From: Oscillospiraceae bacterium
GTDB taxonomy: Bacteria; Bacillota; Clostridia; Oscillospirales; Acutalibacteraceae
Assembly (NCBI GenBank): GCA_019422905.1
Contig: JAHZCM010000012.1
Span: 1-14,024, forward strand
Length of the DNA: 14,024 nt
Reading direction: 5' to 3'
The notes below the pieces were generated by a model that did not search any database, was not told the DNA's origin, and worked only from the letters and a program-made list of their open reading frames with translations. The position numbers and the translations under genes are program-made. Positions within the stretch are counted from its first letter, which is position 1. The number at the start of each line of letters is the position of its first letter. Of the stretch, positions 7,044 through 13,162 are shown piece by piece.

Positions 7044-8839
7044 GCGTTCTCCACCGTGACGGCGACGGAGAACGGCTCGCTGCCCGCGTCGAGACAGACC
7101 GGCAGGGCCTCAAAGCCGCCGACGGGGTTGAATACTCGGTGATATTCGGGAGCGGCCGCCGGTTTTTTCTCCGTGAGCGGCGCCTTTTGGGGAAAATCGT
7201 CCCGAATCCGGAGCGGACGGTCCGCACGCAGGGTGATACGCCCCTTTTCCCGTTCCAGAATCACGGTGCAGGCGTCCGGTATCCGCACGCGGTCGGCCTG
7301 TCCGGAGATGACCGGCAGGTGCAAAACGGCGCCGGGGTGCGCGGCCTGTCCCGCAATTTCAAAGGCGGAGTCCGTCAGGGTATATCGGAGGGAATACGTC
7401 CGTTCCCCCGCCTGCGCGGCGTCGCACAAGCGCCCCGATGCGTGGACGCAGATTGCGCCGGGCGCCTCCGTGCAGGAGACGATCGCCGAAAGGTCGTTGA
7501 TGCTGCGGTAATACGCGCCGTTTTCCGCATATTCCAGCCGCGGCGTAAGGCAGATTTCGCCCAGATACTGCGGAAGCTGCATGTTGTTTGGCTCCACAAG
7601 CACATATTTCGTCATTGTTCCGGCGAAAACCGGGCCGAGCGATTCGTGCCACAGCATGGTAACTGCGCCGCCGGTAGCGTGCCCCTCGGAACTGTACTCA
7701 AAATCGTAGTCCGAAACGGTCGCGCGCCACGGCCCCTTGGACAGGAGGGAGACGTGCACCATCGGGAAGGTCACCACCGCAGCCTGCGTCTCGCGCGGAA
7801 GAGGAACCGCGCTTTTTGCAGGCTCTATGCCGTGCTCCAGCAGCGAAGCGAGCGCTTTTGCGTGGCAGATCGTGTGGTGGACGCAGGGCCGCTCCCCGGC
7901 GTCCGCGTACATCGGCCCGCCGCAGAGCAGGCCGTTTTGGGTGCAGGCGCGCAGAAGCTGCGTGTTCCGGCGGACAGCCTCCCCGCAGGCTGGATATTTT
8001 TCGGCAAGCAGGCCGTAGCCGAGAAGACAGCCGTCCGAGGTGCGGCTGCCCCAATACGACCACTTGTTGTTCCGGGTACCCCAACTGTTGTCCCAGGCGC
8101 CGTCCGGCAGCATAAAGGCGAGGTGTGCGAGCAGCGCTTTTTCCGCGGCCGCGCGCACGGCTTCATCCTGCTCGAGCTCCGCGTAAGCGAGCAGAGCCGG
8201 AAGCGATTCCTCCACGTTATAGCCGAGATCCATCGGGCGGCAGCCCTTCGGCGTGATGCGCTCCCACGGCTTTCCTTCGCCGTACAGCAGCCCCTCCGGC
8301 GTGATGTAATGCAGGGCGTTTTGCGCGAGCGCGTGCGCCTTGCGGATGTACCGGCCGTCGTTCAGCGCGTGCCCCGCGGCAGCCATTGCGTAAGCCGCCG
8401 TAACGGGATAATTGACATTTCCGCCGATTTTTTCGGCGTTCTCAAGCAGATAATCCGCGCCAATCCGCAGCCGGCGCGTCCACAGCGTGCATGTCTCCGC
8501 GTCCAGAAGCCGGCTGTAGCCGTGCAGCGCCGCGGCGAGCTGCGTTACGGCAAAGACGGTGATGCCATTCCAGTCACTGTTTGTGTCGTTGCGGTAGCTG
8601 CCGTCCGGGTTCACCATATTTTCGGACCACAGAAAAAGCCGTTTCGCGCAGTCCAGATATTTGGTTTCGCCCGTGCGCGCCGCCATGAACAGCATCGGGT
8701 AAATCGCGTCCCCGCAGCGCCCGTGAATCCGCCCGCAGGCGGGGCAGAGAATCCCACCGTATAACGATGGATCTGTGATTTGGGTGAGCTGCAGGCCTGT
8801 AAGCGCGTCGCACCAGTCCTTCAGCAGTGAAAAACACAT
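7040..8839 (-). CDS. Unrecognised 599-residue protein, probable alpha/alpha-toroid enzyme
   Basis: I do not recognise a named family. The first 350 residues are rich in paired helices with repeated Tyr/Trp/Asn/Asp patches (for example NPDGSYRNDTNSDWNG near 77-92, PMDLGYNVEESLPALLAYA near 202-220, WDNSWGTRNNKWSYWGSRTSDG near 249-270). This resembles six-hairpin glycosidases or polysaccharide lyases. From about residue 370 the chain turns beta-rich, as in heparinase II/III-like and related lyases, which pair a toroid with a beta-sandwich. A Cys/His cluster, CPACGRIHGRC (residues 32-42), could bind a metal. There is no signal peptide or transmembrane segment, so the substrate would be cytoplasmic, perhaps an imported oligosaccharide. 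The ATG at 8839 has GGAGG 8 bases upstream. It is monocistronic with its own promoter. Calling it a lyase or hydrolase is inference from appearance only. Confidence 0.6.
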   Translation of the reverse strand: MCFSLLKDWCDALTGLQLTQITDPSLYGGILCPACGRIHGRCGDAIYPMLFMAARTGETKYLDCAKRLFLWSENMVNPDGSYRNDTNSDWNGITVFAVTQLAAALHGYSRLLDAETCTLWTRRLRIGADYLLENAEKIGGNVNYPVTAAYAMAAAGHALNDGRYIRKAHALAQNALHYITPEGLLYGEGKPWERITPKGCRPMDLGYNVEESLPALLAYAELEQDEAVRAAAEKALLAHLAFMLPDGAWDNSWGTRNNKWSYWGSRTSDGCLLGYGLLAEKYPACGEAVRRNTQLLRACTQNGLLCGGPMYADAGERPCVHHTICHAKALASLLEHGIEPAKSAVPLPRETQAAVVTFPMVHVSLLSKGPWRATVSDYDFEYSSEGHATGGAVTMLWHESLGPVFAGTMTKYVLVEPNNMQLPQYLGEICLTPRLEYAENGAYYRSINDLSAIVSCTEAPGAICVHASGRLCDAAQAGERTYSLRYTLTDSAFEIAGQAAHPGAVLHLPVISGQADRVRIPDACTVILEREKGRITLRADRPLRIRDDFPQKAPLTEKKPAAAPEYHRVFNPVGGFEALPVCLDAGSEPFSVAVTVENA

Positions 8840-8875
8840 TGTGTGTGTCCTCCCATACCAAGGTTTATCAGTTTG

Positions 8876-8904
8876 AGTGTAGCATGCGTTCCGCGCTTTT
8901 TCAA
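8876..8904 (-). promoter_or_regulatory. Promoter of the 599-residue protein gene
   Basis: Minus-strand TTGAAA (8904-8899), a 17-base spacer and TACACT (8881-8876) preceded by TGC (extended -10). A leader of about 30 bases carries GGGAGGA before the ATG at 8839. Confidence 0.75.
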
Positions 8905-8921
8905 GGGCAGAAACGGAAAAA

Positions 8922-8944
8922 GCGGAGAGGAAAATCCTCTCCGC
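8922..8944 (-). terminator. Rho-independent terminator of the blaI-M56 operon
   Basis: A 10-bp perfect stem, GCGGAGAGGA with its complement (8922-8931 and 8935-8944), and a 3-base loop. On the minus strand it is followed by TTTTTCCGTTTC. It lies 16 bases after the TAA of the M56 peptidase gene and 18 bases before the next minus-strand promoter. Confidence 0.88.
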
Positions 8945-8959
8945 AAAAGGAAAGACAGA

Positions 8960-10444
8960 TTATGCGAACGTGATGGAATAGTAAATGCCGGTTGTCCAGA
9001 CAAACGCAGATTTCAGTTTTTCAAAATATTCTTTTACTTCCCCGGCGGGAACGATCAATTCACCTAATACGGAATCATCGGAAGAGCGCATTACGGTGAT
9101 GCGCCGGGCGTCTCCCTGTACGGCGGGCACTTCCGATTCCAGCTTTTTGAGTTCATCTGCGCCCCATAAAATGGTGCTTTCCTCCCAAATTTCCATGTCG
9201 GAGGCGGTTTCCCCCAGCGCCTCAAGGGCGGCCAGGGTGTATTCCTCCGGAATGCGCCTCATGGTCTCCATGGTTTCCAGCGTACTGATCAGAGTTTGCT
9301 GCTCGTTTTGCAGGACTTCGATTTCAAGGTCGATTTCCGAAAGCCGCTTGAGCGCGGCATCCTCGGTCATAACCTCCGGCGTGGCGGAAGGAGCCGGAGA
9401 CGCAGTGGCGGCGGACGCCGGCGACGCTGCGGCGTTCGGTGTTCCCGTAGTGGCCGGTGTGGCAGAGGGATCGATTTCCGCCTTTGTCTCCGCCGGCGCG
9501 GAAGCGCATGCCGCGACGAGCAGCGCGACAAGCAAAGCGGAAAGAACCGTGACGAATCGTTTGGGCCTCCTGTTGTTCAGAATATTCATGATGCGTACCT
9601 CCGTATCGTTTTTGTTAAAGCTCAGCGTGAGAATGGTGCGGCGCTCCTCGGCGTTCAAAAGCGCGTGCGCATAGGCCGTGCGGCTGGACGCGCTGCTTCC
9701 CCGCAGCGCACGCTCGTCGCAGAGCAGCTCAAGGTCGTGCGACGCGGTCCGCACCATAATCCATACCAGCGGGTTGAACCAGTTGACGCAGAGCGCCGCG
9801 GCAAACAGATATTTTTTGAGAATATCCAGCCCGCGGATGTGCGCCACCTCGTGCGAGAGAACCGGCGCCAGATCCTCCGGCGGCAAGGAGACGGGAAGCA
9901 GCACCTTCGGCCGGAGCAACCCGGCAACATACGGCGCGCCGATGCTTTCGCAGCGGTAGACGCGCACATAGCCGGGGACAAGTGCTTCCGCCTGCGGATC
10001 CCTCGTTTTCAGGCGGCAGCGGCGCTGCTCCCGCAGGTGTGAAAACAGGATTGCGCCGAAAAGGACGGCGGCTCCCGCGATCCAGATCCACATCAGCAGC
10101 TCGGCGGGCCGCATCGGCTCCGCAGCCGGGGCCGGAACCGGAGCAACGGACGGCAAAGCAGAGGATACGGCCGCAGCGGAGGCGGACGGCACGGTTTCCA
10201 CGCTCGGCGCCGGCTGCCTATATACCGCCGCGGAAGACGAAGCTGCCGGCGCCGCTCTTTGCAGCAGGGAGAAAAAGCTGACCGGCAGCGCGATCTCCAG
10301 CGGCAGAAGCAGGCGCAGAGAAGCCGCGCACCACAGCGCCATAAACGCGCTGCGCGGAATTTTCCGCCTGCTCAGCGCGCGCAGCAAAAACCCGGCTGCG
10401 ATCAGCAGCGAGGCGGAGACCGTCATAAAAACGAATCGCTCCAT
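8960..10444 (-). CDS. BlaR1-like M56 membrane metallopeptidase with an atypical extracellular tail
   Basis: About 494 residues. Membrane helices are at about 5-22, 34-58 and 115-135. A cytoplasmic zinc peptidase domain follows with H198-E199-V-A-H202 (HExxH) and the third-ligand region ELLCDE near 239-244, as in M56 / BlaR1 / MecR1. The last helix, FVTVLSALLVALLVAAC (297-313), ends in a lipobox-like VAAC. Beyond it lie an Ala/Thr/Ser/Pro-rich linker (about 314-357), a charged probable coiled coil (358-400) and a small C-terminal domain. No penicillin-binding SxxK / SxN / KTG domain is present, so beta-lactam sensing is not supported. A second Ala/Ser/Pro-rich stretch (65-110) separates helices 2 and 3. 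It is preceded 29 bases upstream by a BlaI-type repressor, its expected substrate. The ATG at 10444 fits the ribosome binding site GAGGGG better than the one at 10453. Confidence 0.88.
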   Translation of the reverse strand: MERFVFMTVSASLLIAAGFLLRALSRRKIPRSAFMALWCAASLRLLLPLEIALPVSFFSLLQRAAPAASSSAAVYRQPAPSVETVPSASAAAVSSALPSVAPVPAPAAEPMRPAELLMWIWIAGAAVLFGAILFSHLREQRRCRLKTRDPQAEALVPGYVRVYRCESIGAPYVAGLLRPKVLLPVSLPPEDLAPVLSHEVAHIRGLDILKKYLFAAALCVNWFNPLVWIMVRTASHDLELLCDERALRGSSASSRTAYAHALLNAEERRTILTLSFNKNDTEVRIMNILNNRRPKRFVTVLSALLVALLVAACASAPAETKAEIDPSATPATTGTPNAAASPASAATASPAPSATPEVMTEDAALKRLSEIDLEIEVLQNEQQTLISTLETMETMRRIPEEYTLAALEALGETASDMEIWEESTILWGADELKKLESEVPAVQGDARRITVMRSSDDSVLGELIVPAGEVKEYFEKLKSAFVWTTGIYYSITFA

Positions 10445-10473
10445 AATCCTCATCCCCTCTTTTTCAACAAAGC

Positions 10474-10833
10474 TTACTCCGTCTCGTATTGGTCGATCAC
10501 GTCGCGCAGGCGCTGAATCTCCGCCTTCGAGAGCTTCTTCCGCCCGAGGAGCGAAGCGACCAGCAGATCCGGCGCGCCGCCGTACAGGCGGTCGATGATC
10601 TCGTCGGCCTGTTCGCCGCCGATCTCTGCCCGCGTGACCGCCGCATGGCAGATGTAGCCGGGATCCCGGCGTTCAATCGCGCCTTTTTTCACGCATTTCT
10701 GAATGACGGTGTAAACCGTCGTTTTGCTCCAGCCGATCGTTTCGCCGAGTATCTCCGCTATTTCCTTTGCGGAGCAGTCTCCGCGATCCCACAGCACGTC
10801 CATCACATTGAGATCGCTGTTATACAGCTTCAT
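10474..10833 (-). CDS. BlaI/MecI/CopY-family transcriptional repressor
   Basis: A 119-residue winged-helix repressor. The fold signature is LNVMDVLWDRGDCSAKEIAE, then GWSKTTVYTVIQKCVKKGAIERR, and a C-terminal dimerization helix bundle with LLGRKKLSKAEIQRLRDVI. Such repressors bind dyad operators as dimers and are cleaved when the partner M56 peptidase is activated. The ATG at 10833 begins the conserved part; GTG codons at 10845 and 10842 lie closer to GAAGG and could add three or four residues. It is the first gene of the pair with the M56 peptidase. Two candidate operator dyads overlap its own promoter, so autorepression is likely. No beta-lactamase, PBP2a or copper ATPase is next to it, so the wider regulon is unknown. 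Confidence 0.93.
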   Translation of the reverse strand: MKLYNSDLNVMDVLWDRGDCSAKEIAEILGETIGWSKTTVYTVIQKCVKKGAIERRDPGYICHAAVTRAEIGGEQADEIIDRLYGGAPDLLVASLLGRKKLSKAEIQRLRDVIDQYETE

Positions 10834-10853
10834 TGCAAACACCACACCTTCGT

Positions 10854-10903
10854 AGTCTATACCAGTAGAATGAACTTCCGCTTATATTCTATAGGAATAG
10901 ACT
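10854..10903. promoter_or_regulatory. Candidate operator region of the BlaI-type repressor
   Basis: Two symmetric elements surround the start region of the blaI-like promoter. One is a dyad with arms TATTC (10885-10889) and GAATA (10895-10899) around a 5-base centre, which covers the -10 box. The other is an outer pair, AGTCTAT (10854-10860) and ATAGACT (10897-10903). Dyads at this place are what autorepressing BlaI/MecI proteins use, but the sequence is not a textbook operator. Confidence 0.5.
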
Positions 10904-10914
10904 GCGGTTGTCAA
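10886..10914 (-). promoter_or_regulatory. Promoter of the blaI-M56 operon
   Basis: Minus-strand TTGACA (10914-10909), a 17-base spacer and TAGAAT (10891-10886). Close to consensus; the leader to the ATG at 10833 is about 45-50 bases. Confidence 0.85.
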
Positions 10915-10943
10915 CCCTGTTTTCGGAAAAAATGCGGGAATAC

Positions 10944-10972
10944 TTGCGCCGCACGAAAAACTGCGGTAGAAT
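10944..10972 (+). promoter_or_regulatory. Promoter of trmB
   Basis: TTGCGC (10944-10949), a 17-base spacer and TAGAAT (10967-10972), divergent from the blaI promoter with 29 bases between the -35 boxes. AAGGAG at 10995-11000 precedes the TTG start by 8 bases. Confidence 0.7.
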
Positions 10973-11008
10973 ACAGGATACAAACGAAAAAGAAAAGGAG
11001 AACCGTCC

Positions 11009-11674
11009 TTGAGAATCCGAAAGAAAAAGTGGGCGCGGCCGGAGCTTGCCGCGTGCCCGTTTTATATCGGCGAGCCGCAGAAGCTGGCCGGCGCGTGGAA
11101 AGATTATTTTAAAAGGGAGCGGCCGCTGCATCTCGACCTCGGCTGCGGAAAGTGCACGTTTCTCGCTGCGCTTGCGCACCGGGAAAGGGATGTGAATTTC
11201 ATCGGTGTGGACATCAGCGAGGACATTCTCGGCGTGGCAAAGCGCAACATCGAGGCGGTGTTCGGCGAGGAGCCGGTCGAAAACGTGGCGCTTTTGGCGT
11301 TTAACATCGAAAAGCTGGATGCGCTCTTTGGGCCGGAGGAAAAGGCGGCGCGCATCTATGTGAATTTCTGTAACCCGTGGCAGAAGGCGGGCGACCACAA
11401 GCGCCGCCTGACGCACACGCGCCAGCTCGAGACGTACAAAAAAATTCTTGCGCCCCATGGGGAGCTGTGGTTCAAGACCGACAATATGGATCTGTATCTC
11501 GCGACGCAGCGTTATCTGCGGGAGGCAGGCTTTGAGATCGTGTGTAAAACGGACGACCTGCACAGCGAAAACGCGCCGGACAACATCCAGTCCGAGCACG
11601 AGGTGATGTTCACGGCGCAGGGCATCAAAACCAAAGCGATCATCGCTCGGCTGCCAGAGGGCGACGCAGTATAG
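11009..11674 (+). CDS. trmB: tRNA (guanine-N7-)-methyltransferase TrmB
   Basis: A 221-residue SAM-dependent enzyme that makes m7G at position 46 of the tRNA variable loop. The N-terminus MRIRKKKWARPEL matches the family's MR-R-KPWA start and supports the TTG start at 11009 with AAGGAG 8 bases upstream. The SAM loop is LDLGCGKCTFL (42-52), with the acidic ribose ligand in GVDIS (D68). The family motif usually written DPWPKxRHxKRR appears as NPWQKAGDHKRR (122-133): the Asp is Asn, and Asp stands at the usual His position, with a His one place later. R132/R133, D158 in KTDN and E198 in SEHE are kept, so the enzyme may still be active. The gene has its own promoter; the next promoter begins 21 bases after the stop. 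Confidence 0.93.
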   Translation: MRIRKKKWARPELAACPFYIGEPQKLAGAWKDYFKRERPLHLDLGCGKCTFLAALAHRERDVNFIGVDISEDILGVAKRNIEAVFGEEPVENVALLAFNIEKLDALFGPEEKAARIYVNFCNPWQKAGDHKRRLTHTRQLETYKKILAPHGELWFKTDNMDLYLATQRYLREAGFEIVCKTDDLHSENAPDNIQSEHEVMFTAQGIKTKAIIARLPEGDAV

Positions 11675-11694
11675 GCGAAAAAGCGGCGCAAAAT

Positions 11695-11723
11695 TTGACA
11701 AATCCGGCGGTTTGGCGTATGAT
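11695..11723 (+). promoter_or_regulatory. Promoter of the cobalamin-riboswitch operon
   Basis: A perfect TTGACA (11695-11700), a 17-base spacer and TATGAT (11718-11723). Transcription would begin about 11730, a few bases before the riboswitch P1 strand. Confidence 0.85.
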
Positions 11724-11735
11724 AGGCGGCGGGAT

Positions 11736-11910
11736 CTCAGGTGCCTGTATGTACGCATACAGCCGAACAAGGAACGGGGTGCAAAGCCCCGGCGGGCCCG
11801 CCGCCGTAACGGAAGAGCCGCGCGCAAAACAGCTTTTGTTTAAACGCCACTGTGAAAATGGGAAGGCAGCGCGCGGCAGTGATGCCGAAGCCGGAAGACT
11901 TGCCTGGGGA
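11736..11910 (+). ncRNA. Cobalamin (vitamin B12) riboswitch aptamer
   Basis: The order of conserved blocks matches the cobalamin riboswitch as in E. coli btuB. There is a short P1 strand CAGG (11738-11741) pairing with CCTG (11903-11906), and a P2 hairpin CTGTATG-TACG-CATACAG (11745-11762). AAGGAA then leads to the GGGGTGCAAAGCCCC block (11776-11790), and a P5-like stem CGGCGG/CCGCCG with loop GCCCG (11790-11806) precedes GTAAC. Further on are GCCACTGTG...GGGAAGGC (11846-11867) and the B12 box AAGCCGGAAGACTTGCC (11888-11904). High cobalamin or adenosylcobalamin would be expected to switch off the two downstream genes. Confidence 0.92.
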
Positions 11911-11955
11911 GAGTATGCGGAGCCGCGAGCGCCGGCGACAGGGACAGACCCGCTG

Positions 11956-12055
11956 AAAACCGCTTCTGCGCCGGGGAGACGCGCGGGAGCGGCGGATTCT
12001 GGCTTTCTTCGCGTATGCTCTGTGCCCGAAAATCGGAAGAAAGCAGTGGATAAAC
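11956..12055 (+). promoter_or_regulatory. Expression platform of the cobalamin riboswitch
   Basis: About 150 bases separate the aptamer from the first start codon. They contain a 12-bp hairpin (11960-11971 with 11981-11992, two G-U pairs, loop of nine bases beginning CGGGG) and a second hairpin, GCTTTCTTC/GAAGAAAGC (12002-12010 with 12036-12044). The latter buries the purine-rich GGAAGAAAG nearest the ATG at 12056. No T-run follows either stem, so control of translation, or of both steps, is more likely than a simple terminator. The first hairpin loop can pair with the aptamer's P5 loop. The start codon has only a weak ribosome binding site (AGTGGA). Confidence 0.5.
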
Positions 12056-12463
12056 ATGGAAAAAACACAAAAATCAAAAAAGCCGCTGATTATAGCGGCG
12101 ATCGTATTTGTCGTCCTGATTGTCGCGGGCATTGTCATTTGGCAGGTTGCCGCGCCCAAGGGAACGCAGGGCGCAAAGGCGTATACCTTTACGGTAGTGG
12201 ACGCCGAGGGCAATGAAACCGTTCACGAGCTCAGAACCGATGAGGAAATGCTCGGCGCAGCGCTCATGAACGAAGGCCTGATTGAGGGCAGCGAGAGCGA
12301 ATACGGCCTGTTCGTCACGAAGGTGGACGGCATCGAAGCCGACAGCAGCAAGGAAGAATGGTGGTGCCTCACGATCGATGGTGAAATGTCGATGGCCGGC
12401 GTGGATTCCACCCCGGTAGAAGACGGCGGCAAATACGAGTTTACGCTGACGGTGGGGTATTAA
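12056..12463 (+). CDS. Membrane-anchored DUF4430 protein (transcobalamin-like domain)
   Basis: A 135-residue protein with a basic N-terminus (EKTQKSKK), one membrane helix at about 11-30 and an extracytoplasmic domain. The segment YTFTVVDAEGNETVHELRTDE, the AALMNEGLIEG-like helix, LFVTKVDGIEAD and EEWWCLTIDGE match the DUF4430 family. DUF4430 shares its fold with the C-terminal domain of transcobalamin and intrinsic factor. Placement directly behind a cobalamin riboswitch and 4 bases before an ECF S component suggests that it captures B12 or another corrinoid at the cell surface and hands it to the transporter. There is no lipobox, so the helix is probably an uncleaved anchor. The ATG at 12056 has a weak ribosome binding site, in keeping with riboswitch control. 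The ligand is inferred, not read from the sequence. Confidence 0.88.
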   Translation: MEKTQKSKKPLIIAAIVFVVLIVAGIVIWQVAAPKGTQGAKAYTFTVVDAEGNETVHELRTDEEMLGAALMNEGLIEGSESEYGLFVTKVDGIEADSSKEEWWCLTIDGEMSMAGVDSTPVEDGGKYEFTLTVGY

Positions 12464-12467
12464 CGGA

Positions 12468-12974
12468 TTGCGCCTGCGTCTGATTGTGCTCAGCGGTGTG
12501 CTCGGCGCGGTGATGCTGGTTTGCCAGATCGCGCTGGCACCCCTGCCGAATATTGAGCTTGTCTCCCTGCTCACCATCCTGTTTACGCTGGCCCTTGGGC
12601 GGTATGTCGCCTATTCGCTTGCAGTGTTCGTCCTGCTGGAGGGACTGATTTACGGCTTCGGCCTGTGGTGGTTTTCCTATCTGTATATTTGGGCCATATT
12701 GGCCGCTGCGGCCTATCTTTTCCGGAAAATGGAATCCCGGCTGGGCTGGGCGCTGCTCTGCGGCTTTTTCGGGCTGTTTTTCGGAACGCTCACCGCGGTC
12801 CCGATTTTCCTCATCAGCGGGTTTGCGACGGGTGTGGCTTATATTATCAGCGGCATTCCGTTCGACCTCATGCACGCGGCCGGGAATTTTCTGCTGGCGC
12901 TTTTGCTTCTGCCCACGCTGCGCCGTCTCTTATCCCGCTTGACGGAAGCGTTGCGTTTGGGCGCAAAAACTTAA
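12468..12974 (+). CDS. ECF transporter S component, probably for cobalamin
   Basis: A 168-residue, very hydrophobic protein with about six membrane helices (near 4-24, 28-45, 46-66, 68-85, 92-125 and 130-155), the size and layout of ECF-type vitamin transporter substrate-binding (S) components. The short loops carry few charges except at the C-terminus (RRLLSRLTEALRLGAKT), as expected for a cytoplasmic tail. The TTG at 12468 starts 4 bases after the DUF4430 stop with GGTGGGG upstream; no ATG fits better. Shared control by the cobalamin riboswitch makes corrinoid the likely substrate, comparable in role to CbrT, but I cannot verify the specificity. No ECF ATPases or T component are nearby, so it is presumably a group II system using a shared energizing module encoded elsewhere. 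A terminator follows immediately. Confidence 0.82.
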   Translation: MRLRLIVLSGVLGAVMLVCQIALAPLPNIELVSLLTILFTLALGRYVAYSLAVFVLLEGLIYGFGLWWFSYLYIWAILAAAAYLFRKMESRLGWALLCGFFGLFFGTLTAVPIFLISGFATGVAYIISGIPFDLMHAAGNFLLALLLLPTLRRLLSRLTEALRLGAKT

Positions 12975-12979
12975 TATTG

Positions 12980-13039
12980 AAAGCCGCCTGTCCGGATTGT
13001 ACATATATGCTGGACAGGCTATGCTGGACAGGCGGCTTT
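12980..13039 (+). terminator. Rho-independent terminator of the B12 operon, with duplicated right arm
   Basis: AAGCCGCCTGTCC (12981-12993) pairs perfectly with GGACAGGCGGCTT (13026-13038), plus one more A-T pair, around a 32-base loop, and is followed by TTTT. The loop contains a second copy of GGACAGG (13012-13018) that can pair with the same CCTGTCC, giving an alternative shorter hairpin. Confidence 0.85.
13006..13033 (+). repeat. 14-bp tandem direct repeat inside the terminator
   Basis: TATGCTGGACAGGC occurs twice in immediate succession (13006-13019 and 13020-13033). Both copies contain the terminator's right-arm sequence GGACAGGC, so a slippage duplication has given the hairpin two possible partners for one left arm. 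Confidence 0.9.
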
Positions 13040-13080
13040 TGCTGTACGGCAAAAGTTTTGCAAAGTTTACCATGAAGGCG

Positions 13081-13109
13081 TTGTCAAATTCAAATGCTTG
13101 TGCTATACT
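13081..13109 (+). promoter_or_regulatory. Promoter of the SH3b-domain protein gene
   Basis: TTGTCA (13081-13086), a 17-base spacer and TATACT (13104-13109) preceded by TGC (extended -10). The leader to the ATG at 13163 is about 47 bases and is strongly purine-rich. Confidence 0.8.
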
Positions 13110-13162
13110 AAAAATCAATTTAAATGGAAGGAAAAGCACAAAGAGACGGGAGAAAAGGACAA

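Noticed and set aside
7139..8764. A 541-codon open frame on the plus strand
   Set aside because: It is fully antisense to the 599-residue gene, has Arg/Ala-rich low-complexity translation and no ribosome binding site; a shadow of GC-rich coding sequence.
8960..10833. Beta-lactam resistance sensor-repressor locus
   Set aside because: The M56 protein has no penicillin-binding domain and no beta-lactamase or PBP gene adjoins it; only the family relationship is supported.
10889..11827. A 312-codon minus-strand open frame opposite trmB
   Set aside because: trmB has clear motifs and a start-site match on the plus strand; the minus frame also crosses the riboswitch and two promoters.
11736..11910. 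Possible FMN riboswitch
   Set aside because: The conserved blocks and the AAGCCGGAAGACTTGCC box follow the cobalamin order, and the downstream genes fit B12 uptake.
11695..12216. A 173-codon plus-strand open frame upstream of the DUF4430 gene
   Set aside because: It runs through the promoter, the cobalamin riboswitch and its hairpins and overlaps the DUF4430 gene in another frame; RNA structure explains the sequence better.
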